A DNA stretch of 64,000 nucleotides. Source: Lentisphaerota bacterium. Lineage in GTDB: Bacteria; Verrucomicrobiota; Kiritimatiellia; UBA8416; JAIOPI01. Under the pieces are notes generated by a model. That model was not told where the DNA came from, did no database searches, and saw only the letters and a program-made list of their open reading frames with translations. The stretch's first letter is position 1, and the number at the start of each line of letters is the position of its first letter. A program made the position numbers and the translations under genes. Location: NCBI GenBank assembly GCA_021413965.1, contig JAIOPI010000021.1, forward strand, positions 62,001 to 126,000, written 5' to 3'. Of the stretch, positions 41,411 to 49,106 are shown one piece after another.

Positions 41411-42679
41411 ATGGTTGCCGTGCTAAAGTCACTCTCCCGAATTCTGTCGTTGGATAAGTTGGGCCGGCTGGGAGGTGGGCTAACCCACACCTTGCACGAG
41501 CAAGACGAGTTTCGGCGCATTCTTCAGCGTGAACGCACGCTGGTTGACCGCAATGGACATGCCTTCTCAGTTATCGTGCTGGTATCCCCGACACGGGAGC
41601 ACGATGCGTTTGACGTGACGTTGAATTATCTGGATCGGCGCATCCGCACGACGGATGAATTGGGCTGGTTGGACGCTACGCGAGTGGGCGTACTGCTGCG
41701 GTGCACCGATCAGGATGGGGCGTGGAAGCTGGCGCAGTGCGTCGCGGCAGAGCTGGTGGCGCACCACAAGGCCCCCGTCTGCCGGGTTTACACGTATCCA
41801 TCGGACAACTACTCACGACTCGCCCCTCCGGACAATCCGGATCAGCGCAAATTCACCGAGTTATTCCCTGGCTGGGATAAGGAGAATGGCCAGAGCGGTC
41901 CCGGCGGTATGCGTCGCCGTTCCGGGTCGGATCTGCCGCCGGCGCCGTCGCAGAGCACGACGCACGTCACCACGACGACGTATCACGTGGCAAGCGACAA
42001 TGGCGAACTGTGCGAGCCGCTACTGGCGCACGCCATTCCGTTCTGGAAGCGGGTCACGGATATCGTGGTTTCGCTGCTGGCGCTCACGATTCTCTCCCCG
42101 GTCATGCTGCTGTTGGCGCTGTTCATCAAGTTGGTGTCGCCGGGGCCCGTGTTCTTCCGGCAGGAGCGGATCGGCTACATGGGCCGTCCTTTTGTGTGCT
42201 GGAAGTTTCGCACGATGAAGCCCCAGGCGGACACGGGCGTGCACCAAGTGCACCTGCAGAAGCTGATCGCCACGGGTGGCCCCATGGTCAAGCTGGATAA
42301 CAAGACCGACAACCGCCTCATCCCGTTTGCGAAGGTGATCCGCGCCAGTGGCCTGGATGAACTCCCTCAGATTTTGAATGTTCTCAAGGGGGACATGAGC
42401 TTGATTGGCCCGCGGCCCTGCATCCGATATGAGTACGAGCAGTTCTCCCTATGGCACCGGCAGCGCTTCAACACCCTGCCTGGGCTGACCGGCCTGTGGC
42501 AGGTAAGTGGCAAGAACCGGACCACCTTTCTGGAGATGATGCGGCTGGATATCGGCTACACGAGCCACAAATCCATTTGGAAAGATCTTTCCATCATGTT
42601 AAGAACGGTGCCGGCAGTCATCTCCGAGGCCTCGCGAGTGGTCAACGGCGAGAAGAAAATTCATGTCGAGCGAAACTAG
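41411..42679 (+). CDS. Priming undecaprenyl-phosphate sugar phosphotransferase
   Basis: This 422-residue protein transfers the first sugar phosphate to undecaprenyl phosphate. The C-terminal half is a typical bacterial sugar transferase: a membrane helix (VTDIVVSLLALTILSPVML), FRQERIGYMGRPFVCWKFRTM, ASGLDELPQILNVLKGDMS, IGPRP and PGLTGLWQVSG. The N-terminal ~130 residues are not the usual multi-helix region; they resemble a degenerate GGDEF fold (DELGWLDATRVGVLLRCTD followed by an AWKLAQCVAAEL helix) without the GGDEF motif. ATG 41411 has GAGAGGAG upstream. It overlaps the next gene by 17 bases. Confidence 0.9.
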   Translation: MVAVLKSLSRILSLDKLGRLGGGLTHTLHEQDEFRRILQRERTLVDRNGHAFSVIVLVSPTREHDAFDVTLNYLDRRIRTTDELGWLDATRVGVLLRCTDQDGAWKLAQCVAAELVAHHKAPVCRVYTYPSDNYSRLAPPDNPDQRKFTELFPGWDKENGQSGPGGMRRRSGSDLPPAPSQSTTHVTTTTYHVASDNGELCEPLLAHAIPFWKRVTDIVVSLLALTILSPVMLLLALFIKLVSPGPVFFRQERIGYMGRPFVCWKFRTMKPQADTGVHQVHLQKLIATGGPMVKLDNKTDNRLIPFAKVIRASGLDELPQILNVLKGDMSLIGPRPCIRYEYEQFSLWHRQRFNTLPGLTGLWQVSGKNRTTFLEMMRLDIGYTSHKSIWKDLSIMLRTVPAVISEASRVVNGEKKIHVERN

Positions 42680-43685
42680 GGTTGGCGTTGTCGGCTGCGG
42701 CTATTGGGGGCCAAACCTTGTTCGAAACTTCCGGGCGTTGCGCGGCTGCACGATGGCGGCCGTTTCCGACATGGATGGCGGCCGTTTGCAGCACATCCGC
42801 GACCTCTATCCCGGCATCGAAACCTACACGTCTTTCGACCAGATGCTGGCCGATGGCAATCTGCAGGCTCTCGCCATCGCGACGCCAGTCCGGCTCCATT
42901 TTCCCCTCGCGCAGAAAGCGCTCGAGAGCGGCAAGCATGTTTTCATTGAAAAGCCGATGGCCGCATCCGTCTCGGAGTGCGAACGGCTGGTGGAAATCGC
43001 GGCACGCCAAAAGCTCATCCTGATGATTGGGCACACGTTTCTCTATGCGCCAGCCGTGCGCATGGTCAAAGAAATCGTGACCGCCAAGCAGATCGGGGAT
43101 ATTCGCTACATTAGCTGCCGGCGGCTCAATCTCGGTCTGTTTCAAAAAGACATCAACGTGACGTGGGACCTGGCCCCGCACGACATCTCCATCATTTTGC
43201 ACCTGATGGACGAGATGCCTTCCGGCGTGAACTGCCAGGGGGTGGCCAACGTCACCCGCGGCATCGAAGACATCTGCAACCTGTCGCTGACGTTCCCAAG
43301 CGGCCGTTTTGCCTGTATTCAGAGCAGCTGGCTGGATCCGCGCAAAGTCCGTGAAATGACCATCGTCGGGACGAAGAAGATGATCGTCTACGATGACATC
43401 GAGCCACGCGAGAAGATACGGATTTACGATCAGCGCGTGGAGCGTCCCCCGCACTACGACACGTTTGGGGAGTTTCAGTACTCCTACCACTACGGTGACG
43501 TCTTGGCGCCGCACATCCGTCAGGAGGAGCCCTTGCGGATTGAGTGTCAGCATTTCCTGGACTGTATCAAGGATGCGCGGACACCGATCTCGAGTGGCCA
43601 GCAGGGCCTCCAGCTGGTCAAGATTCTGGAAGCGTCCTCCGAATCCCTGCGCCACGGGGGTGAGCGGATCACACTCGGTTCCTGA
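42663..43685 (+). CDS. Gfo/Idh/MocA-family NAD(P)-dependent sugar oxidoreductase (WbpB-like)
   Basis: A 340-residue protein with an N-terminal Rossmann fold (GVVGCGYWGPNLVRNF), the family signature EKPMAASV, and a C-terminal substrate domain with a WDLAPHDISI motif. In the WbpB/WlbA pathway such an enzyme oxidises C3 of UDP-GlcNAc-uronate. The neighbours at 43908 (hexapeptide acetyltransferase) and 44499 (DegT aminotransferase) match WbpD and WbpE, so it probably makes a 3-amino-3-deoxy sugar nucleotide. No WbpA-type dehydrogenase or WbpI epimerase is in the window. Confidence 0.85.
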   Translation: MSSETRVGVVGCGYWGPNLVRNFRALRGCTMAAVSDMDGGRLQHIRDLYPGIETYTSFDQMLADGNLQALAIATPVRLHFPLAQKALESGKHVFIEKPMAASVSECERLVEIAARQKLILMIGHTFLYAPAVRMVKEIVTAKQIGDIRYISCRRLNLGLFQKDINVTWDLAPHDISIILHLMDEMPSGVNCQGVANVTRGIEDICNLSLTFPSGRFACIQSSWLDPRKVREMTIVGTKKMIVYDDIEPREKIRIYDQRVERPPHYDTFGEFQYSYHYGDVLAPHIRQEEPLRIECQHFLDCIKDARTPISSGQQGLQLVKILEASSESLRHGGERITLGS

Positions 43686-43802
43686 CCGCTGCGCGCGATC
43701 ATCGGCACACCTTCTGCTACTTGCCTGCGAAATCTCCGCCGCCACAGGGCTGGGCGGACTGCATTGACGCCTCGCGGCAGGTCCTCGGCGGGCAGTAAGA
43801 GA

Positions 43803-43832
43803 TTGAAAATACGGTCGATTTGGCCGTATCTT
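43803..43832 (+). promoter_or_regulatory. Candidate internal promoter before the acetyltransferase gene
   Basis: TTGAAA (43803-43808), 18-base spacer, TATCTT (43827-43832). An 8-bp hairpin (ATACGGTC with GGCCGTAT, 43809-43829) fills the spacer, so an operator for a dimeric repressor is possible. Confidence 0.35.
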
Positions 43833-43907
43833 GCCCGGAAGACTGCATAATCAACGTGACGCGAGTGTATCTACTCACCGCCCCACGTTGCACCGTGAGG
43901 ACACCCT

Positions 43908-44423
43908 ATGACCCCAGAAACGCCACGCTTCTCCACGATCGCGCCCGATGTCAAACTGGGCAAGAATGTCCGACTGTTCAGTTTTGTTAATCTTTACGGG
44001 TGCGAAATTGGCGATGAAACGCGACTCGGCACCTTCGTCGAAGTCCAGAAGAATGCGCGCATTGGACGGCGCTGCAAGATCTCCAGCCATACCTTCATCT
44101 GCGAAGGCGTGACGATCGAAGACAACGTATTTGTCGGGCACGGCGTGATGTTTACGAACGACCGCTATCCACGCGCCGTCAATGCCGATGGAACGTCCCA
44201 GACGGAGCGTGATTGGACCTGCACGCCCACCTTGGTCAAGGCGGGCGCCTCGCTCGGATCGGGGGTGACGGTCCTTTGTGGCGTGACCATTGGCGAAGGC
44301 GCCGTGGTCGGCGCCGGCAGCGTGGTAACCAAGGATGTTCCCCCGGGCGTGATTGTGGCCGGGAATCCGGCACGGATTTTGCGGCAGATATCGACGTCCG
44401 CCGAGTCGCCTGCGGTTGGGTGA
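43908..44423 (+). CDS. Left-handed beta-helix N-acetyltransferase (WbpD-like)
   Basis: A 171-residue protein built of hexapeptide repeats (VKLGKN, ARIGRR, VTIEDN, ASLGSG, VTIGEG) with the catalytic-type GHGVMFTND segment and the C-terminal VVAGNPARIL. In the WbpD/WlbB family it acetylates the 3-amino group of a UDP-diamino-uronate using acetyl-CoA. It follows the WbpB-like gene by 222 bases, which contain a promoter candidate and a hairpin. GAGGA precedes the ATG. Confidence 0.88.
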   Translation: MTPETPRFSTIAPDVKLGKNVRLFSFVNLYGCEIGDETRLGTFVEVQKNARIGRRCKISSHTFICEGVTIEDNVFVGHGVMFTNDRYPRAVNADGTSQTERDWTCTPTLVKAGASLGSGVTVLCGVTIGEGAVVGAGSVVTKDVPPGVIVAGNPARILRQISTSAESPAVG

Positions 44424-44498
44424 TGACGTGACCCATCCAGCCCGCTGGGAGCGCAGGGCCCCGGAGGCTGGTGGCTAAACAAAGGAAGACAGTACGAG

Positions 44499-45602
44499 AT
44501 GAAAGTTCCATTTCTAAATTTGCGGGCGCATGTTGACAGCCTTCGTGAACCGATAAATGCGGCCATTCAGTCGGTGCTGGATGCAACAGCCTTTGCCGGA
44601 GGTCCGTTTGTTGAAAAGTTCGAGAAAGAATTTGCCACCTATTGCGGGGGCACGTACGCCGCCGGGGTTGGAAACGGAACGGATGCTCTGTGGCTGGCAC
44701 TGCTGGCGCTTGGCATTGGTCCTGGCGATGAAGTCATCACGGTTCCACACACGTTCATTGCCACCGCGGAAGCGATCAGCCTGACCGGGGCAAAGCCGGT
44801 ATTTGTCGATATCACCGAGTCGACCTATACGATGGATCCGGCCCTGATCGAAGCGGCCATCACGCCGCGCACGCGTGCCATCATGCCTGTGCATCTTTAC
44901 GGACAGCCGGCGGATATGGATCCCATCTTGGCCATCGCGCGAAAACACGGCTTGCGGGTGATTGAAGACGCCTGCCAGGCGCACGGCGCGCAGTATCGCC
45001 ATCGGCCCGCCGGATCATTGGCCGATGCCTCCGGTTTCAGCTTCTACCCGGGCAAGAACCTTGGAGCCTTTGGCGAAGCCGGTGCCGTCGTGAGCAACCA
45101 CGAGGATGTGATCGCGAAGATCAAGGTCTTGCGCGATCACGGTCAGCCGCGCAAGTACGTCCACAGCGTGGTGGGGTGGAATGCACGCATGGACGGCATC
45201 CAGGGCGCGGTGCTGAGTGTTAAGCTTGCCCACCTCGATGCCGCCAACGACGCCCGGAGGCGGCACGCCGCGCGGTATGCGCAGTTGCTGGGTAACGTGC
45301 CCGCATTGATTCTGCCGACCGAAGCGGCCTACGCCCGGCACATCTATCACGTGTACGCCGTGCGGTGCCCGCAGCGGGATCGTGTCCTTCAGCACATGGC
45401 GGAGCGCGGTGTCAGCTGCGGCATCCACTACCCCGTGCCTTTGCATTTGCAGGAAGCATACGCCAATCTCGGACTGCGCCAGGGGACGTATCCGGTATCC
45501 GAGCGTTGTGCGTCCGAAGTGCTGTCGCTTCCCATGTTTCCGGAACTCACCGATGCGCAGATCCTGTACGTGGCGGAACAACTGCGCGCGGTGTTGGCGT
45601 AG
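44499..45602 (+). CDS. DegT/DnrJ/EryC1 sugar aminotransferase (WbpE-like)
   Basis: A 367-residue PLP enzyme that transfers an amino group to a keto-sugar nucleotide. Features: N-terminal VPFLNLRAHV, the GVGNGTDALWLAL phosphate-binding region, EDACQAHGA with the PLP-contacting Asp, the Schiff-base Lys in FSFYPGKNLGAFG, and CGIHYPVPLHLQ near the C-terminus, all typical of WbpE-type members. With the two preceding genes it should provide a 3-acetamido or 2,3-diacetamido uronic sugar. AAGGAAG lies upstream of the start. Confidence 0.92.
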   Translation: MKVPFLNLRAHVDSLREPINAAIQSVLDATAFAGGPFVEKFEKEFATYCGGTYAAGVGNGTDALWLALLALGIGPGDEVITVPHTFIATAEAISLTGAKPVFVDITESTYTMDPALIEAAITPRTRAIMPVHLYGQPADMDPILAIARKHGLRVIEDACQAHGAQYRHRPAGSLADASGFSFYPGKNLGAFGEAGAVVSNHEDVIAKIKVLRDHGQPRKYVHSVVGWNARMDGIQGAVLSVKLAHLDAANDARRRHAARYAQLLGNVPALILPTEAAYARHIYHVYAVRCPQRDRVLQHMAERGVSCGIHYPVPLHLQEAYANLGLRQGTYPVSERCASEVLSLPMFPELTDAQILYVAEQLRAVLA

Positions 45603-45702
45603 AGGTAACCGTCGGCCGTTGGCGCGCCTGCACCGGTCACGTCGTCCGCTCCCGCCGGGGCGTGGGCTGGGGCGATGAGGCTGAAACGGTCCACGGTGGT
45701 TT

Positions 45703-46737
45703 ATGGCAGTCGTTTTTCTCGATCCGCTGGCTGACCCGGAATGGGATCTTCGGCTGGAAGGAGTGCCCGGGGCAACGGTATTTCACAGCCGCGCGTGGGC
45801 GGCCGTGTTGGCACGGGCTTACGGATTCCCTCGTCAGTATGCAACGGTGGAACAAGGGCACGACCTGCAGGCCATGCTGCCCATCGTGGAGGTCCCGTTC
45901 ATTGGCCTTAAGTCGAGGGCGGTGTCGTTACCCTTCTCCGACCATGTTCCTGCGGTCGCCGTTGACCGCGCGGCTGCCAGTTCCATGCTGAAGCAGGTTT
46001 TGGCGCTAGGAGGGGCGCGGGGCTGGCGCTCGTTGGAACTGCGAGGCGGCGTCTGCGATCAACCCGGCGCGGTGCCTTCGGGACGCTATTACCGGCACGA
46101 GTTGAGCCTTCTGACAGATGAATCCGAGATGTTCGCGCGTCTCAAGGCGACGGTTCGGACGGCGGTACGCAAGGCGGAGGCGAGTGGTGTCACCATTGAG
46201 CGGACGCAAGGCGGGTCGGGATTGGTTCGATTTCTGCGCTTGAACGAGAGAACCCGACGCCGACACGGGGTGCCGCCGCAGCCTGCCAAGTTTTTTGCCG
46301 CCCTGGATGACGTCATCCTTGGCCCCCAGATTGGTGAAATCTGGCTGGCGGCACAGGCCGGGAGGCCGCTTGGCGCCGCGCTATTCCTGCGCCACGGGGC
46401 TCAAGTCACGTTCAAGTATGGCTGCTCGGACGAGCGCTTTCAGAATCTTCGCGCCAATGATCTGCTGATGTGGCGCGCGATCTGCGACTTCGCCGGACGC
46501 GGCATTCAGAGACTTTGCCTGGGGCGGACCGACCTCCACCACGAAGGGTTGCGTCGTTTTAAAGCCGGCTTCGGTGCGATGGAAGAGCGGTTGGACTATC
46601 ACCAGTATGATTTCAAACGGGCGGCGTTTACGGCGGAAGCTGGCGACAAATCGGCCTGGTACGGCGGGGTTTTTCGCATCATGCCATTGTGGATGAATCG
46701 CTTTCTTGGTAAACTACTCTACCGCTATGCAGCGTGA
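45703..46737 (+). CDS. FemAB/GNAT-like protein of the EPS locus (copy 1)
   Basis: A 344-residue protein of the FemAB / peptidoglycan-bridge acyltransferase superfamily, with two tandem GNAT-like halves. Visible landmarks are FHSRAWAAVLARAYGFP at the N-terminus, RTAVRKAEASGVTIERTQ in the middle, and GCSDERFQNLRANDLLMWRAI followed by LGRTDLHHEGLRRFKAGFG. Close relatives occur in exosortase/PEP-CTERM EPS loci. FemAB proteins use aminoacyl-tRNA in Gram-positives; here the donor and target are unknown, with amino-acid or acyl decoration of the polysaccharide a reasonable guess. It ends 12 bases before the Wzz gene. Confidence 0.75.
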   Translation: MAVVFLDPLADPEWDLRLEGVPGATVFHSRAWAAVLARAYGFPRQYATVEQGHDLQAMLPIVEVPFIGLKSRAVSLPFSDHVPAVAVDRAAASSMLKQVLALGGARGWRSLELRGGVCDQPGAVPSGRYYRHELSLLTDESEMFARLKATVRTAVRKAEASGVTIERTQGGSGLVRFLRLNERTRRRHGVPPQPAKFFAALDDVILGPQIGEIWLAAQAGRPLGAALFLRHGAQVTFKYGCSDERFQNLRANDLLMWRAICDFAGRGIQRLCLGRTDLHHEGLRRFKAGFGAMEERLDYHQYDFKRAAFTAEAGDKSAWYGGVFRIMPLWMNRFLGKLLYRYAA

Positions 46738-46749
46738 AGGGATGTGCGC

Positions 46750-48942
46750 GTGACGCAGTACGAAATTCTCTATTTTCTTTTCCGAAACAAGTGGCTGATT
46801 TTGACGGGAGTCATTATCGGGGTGATCGCGGCCGGCGTCGTCTATACGGTGAAGCCTCCCACGTATCGTTCCGAAGCCAAGTTGCTCGTGCGCTATGTCT
46901 CTGACACGGTCGCGGTTGATCCGTCCGTTACCGGCGAGCGTGTATTGACTCCCGGCCGCGCGGGCGATGAGGTCCTCACGACGGAGGTGGACATTCTCAC
47001 CAGCGCCGAGATCATTGGCACGGTGGCCAAAGCGCTTGCAGACGAAAATGCGGCCAATACGAACAGGACCGACGTGGCGCTCACCGGGCACAGTATTGCC
47101 CTGAGTTTCAATGTTCAGGCAGCCAAGAACAGCAACATGCTTGGCTTGTATTTCGACGGTCCAACTCCAGAAATAGCGCAGCGGGTGTTGAGGCGCTTGA
47201 TCGACGCCTATTTGATGAAGCACCAGGAGGTGCACCGGGACCCCGGCGCGTTCGACTTCATTGCGCGTCAGACCGACGAAATGCGAACACGCGTCAACGA
47301 CACTGAGGACGAGCTGCGGCGGATCAAGAATCAGGCCGGCATCACATCACTGACCGAAACCCGGCAGAGCGTGCTGGCCCGTATTCAGGATCTTGATAAG
47401 GCGATTCGAGAAAGCGAGGGAGCTCTGGCCGCCACGCGCGCCCGCATTCAATCCCTGAGTGAGCAAATCAACGCCCTGACCGGCACCGCATCATCCGCCG
47501 CCAACACGAACAGGACAAATGAGGTCCAGGACTCGCCGGCTGTGGATTCTGACTCACTCCGGCGCCTGACGGACCTGTATCGGAGAGAGACAGAACTGCT
47601 TTCAACCTATACATCAAACAGCATCCCGGTGCGAAGTGTCCGCGCACAGATCGACATGTTGCGCAGCGGCATGCTCGGCCTGCCTGCAGGAGCCCTGCCC
47701 GCCACTCCGAGGATCGGTGGGAGTCCGGCAGAGTATCCAGTGTCACCGGCGTTAGCGCTGACTGCCGAATATGCAGGTTACAAGGCCGAAGAGACGGCGA
47801 TTGTGGCGAGACAGGAGGTCCTCCGCAAACAGATGGAGGCCGCGCAGGCAGACTCCCGGCGGATTGAGGCGTCCGAGGCACAAATCTCGCGCCTCGATCG
47901 CACGCGCGAGATTTACGACACCAACTTCCGCTACTTCAGTCAGCGTTTGGAGCAGGCCCGCATCGACAATGCCATGGAGGCCAGCAAGGTCTCGAATATA
48001 GCCGTGGTTCAAGCCCCCACGTTCGCGGATCGCCCGCTGTACAAGGAACTGCAGAAACTCCTGGCCGGCGTTCTCGCGGCTTGCTCGGCCTGTGGCATGG
48101 CGGTTGCCTTGGCGCGTGAATTCCTGTTCGATCACAGCATTCGGCATCCGTTTACGATTCCGCGCGTTCTCAATGTGCCGTTGCTGGCGGTGTTGCCTCG
48201 GCTGCGCCGTCCCGGGGCGCGTCGTCGTTCCGAGGTGCTGCTGGGGGATACATCCGTGGACGCCCGGACGGCCCAGAGCTGGCTGGCGTCCTGCGAGGTC
48301 ATGGCGCAGATCATCCGGCATGTCGCCAATCGGGAGCCCGGTCGCACGTTGCGAGTGGGCATCACAGCTCCGCACCATGGCGCGGGCGTCTCGCTTGTGG
48401 CTGGCAAAATAGCAGACGCCATTCACATGTCGGGCTCGAAGAATGTGCTATTGGCGACCGTCTCTGCCAACGGACTGCTGGCGGCCAGGGACGTGGGAGC
48501 CGCCAGTGCCGACATTGAGGCTGAGGAGGTTGTATCGAAGCCGGCACAGGTGCAGGGCGAGGCGGAAGAATGGACACCGGTCCGAATTCCGTTCTCCGCG
48601 CCAGCGCCCATTACGCCCCGCATGATGGATGAACTTGACCACCAGGACCACGACGTCATTCTCTACGACCTGCCGCCGTTGGAGGGCACCGAGCACACGG
48701 TGCGCCTACTGGAGCATCTGGATGGGGTTATCCTGGTGGTGGAGACCTTCCGAACGACGATATCCGAGGCGCACGCGTGTCTGGCGCTCATGCAACAACT
48801 GCATTGCCCGGTGTACGGCGTCGCGCTTAACAAGTTCGCTTCACCACTGGGGGGCTGGATTTCCCCGCCGCCGACTCCGCCCGCCGCCCCGCCTCCCGTG
48901 GCGGCGCTGCCTCCCGGTCGGCCTGCCGAGTCAGAAGAGTAG
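46750..48942 (+). CDS. Wzz/GNVR chain-length protein fused to a degenerate tyrosine-kinase domain
   Basis: A 730-residue protein. The Wzz part has an N-terminal membrane helix (WLILTGVIIGVIAAGVVY), a long periplasmic coiled coil and a second helix before residue 460 (LLAGVLAACSACGMAVAL). The cytoplasmic C-terminal domain resembles BY-kinases (Wzc/CapB) with a Walker B-like DVILYDLPPL and a GVILVVE strand, but the Walker A site reads APHHGAGVS (about 540-548) without the GKT lysine, and there is no C-terminal tyrosine cluster. It should control polymer length without kinase activity. GTG 46750 is favoured by GAAGGG at nine bases; GTG 46744 is an alternative. Confidence 0.85.
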   Translation: MTQYEILYFLFRNKWLILTGVIIGVIAAGVVYTVKPPTYRSEAKLLVRYVSDTVAVDPSVTGERVLTPGRAGDEVLTTEVDILTSAEIIGTVAKALADENAANTNRTDVALTGHSIALSFNVQAAKNSNMLGLYFDGPTPEIAQRVLRRLIDAYLMKHQEVHRDPGAFDFIARQTDEMRTRVNDTEDELRRIKNQAGITSLTETRQSVLARIQDLDKAIRESEGALAATRARIQSLSEQINALTGTASSAANTNRTNEVQDSPAVDSDSLRRLTDLYRRETELLSTYTSNSIPVRSVRAQIDMLRSGMLGLPAGALPATPRIGGSPAEYPVSPALALTAEYAGYKAEETAIVARQEVLRKQMEAAQADSRRIEASEAQISRLDRTREIYDTNFRYFSQRLEQARIDNAMEASKVSNIAVVQAPTFADRPLYKELQKLLAGVLAACSACGMAVALAREFLFDHSIRHPFTIPRVLNVPLLAVLPRLRRPGARRRSEVLLGDTSVDARTAQSWLASCEVMAQIIRHVANREPGRTLRVGITAPHHGAGVSLVAGKIADAIHMSGSKNVLLATVSANGLLAARDVGAASADIEAEEVVSKPAQVQGEAEEWTPVRIPFSAPAPITPRMMDELDHQDHDVILYDLPPLEGTEHTVRLLEHLDGVILVVETFRTTISEAHACLALMQQLHCPVYGVALNKFASPLGGWISPPPTPPAAPPPVAALPPGRPAESEE

Positions 48943-49106
48943 CTGTTGATTTGTGTTTGGCGCGGTCAATTGCCAAACACAAGAGCGGCACCCTTCACCG
49001 GATGGCTGCCCCCTGTCGTGCAGATTGATCAGCAACCCGTTCGCGGCACATGGTGACTGAAAACCACCAGTGGCATGCCGCGTAGCCCATCAAACCGATT
49101 TTACGC

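Noticed and set aside
46744..46749. GTG at 46744 as the start of the Wzz gene
   Set aside because: Only three bases from the GAAGGG ribosome-binding site; GTG at 46750 has the better nine-base spacing.
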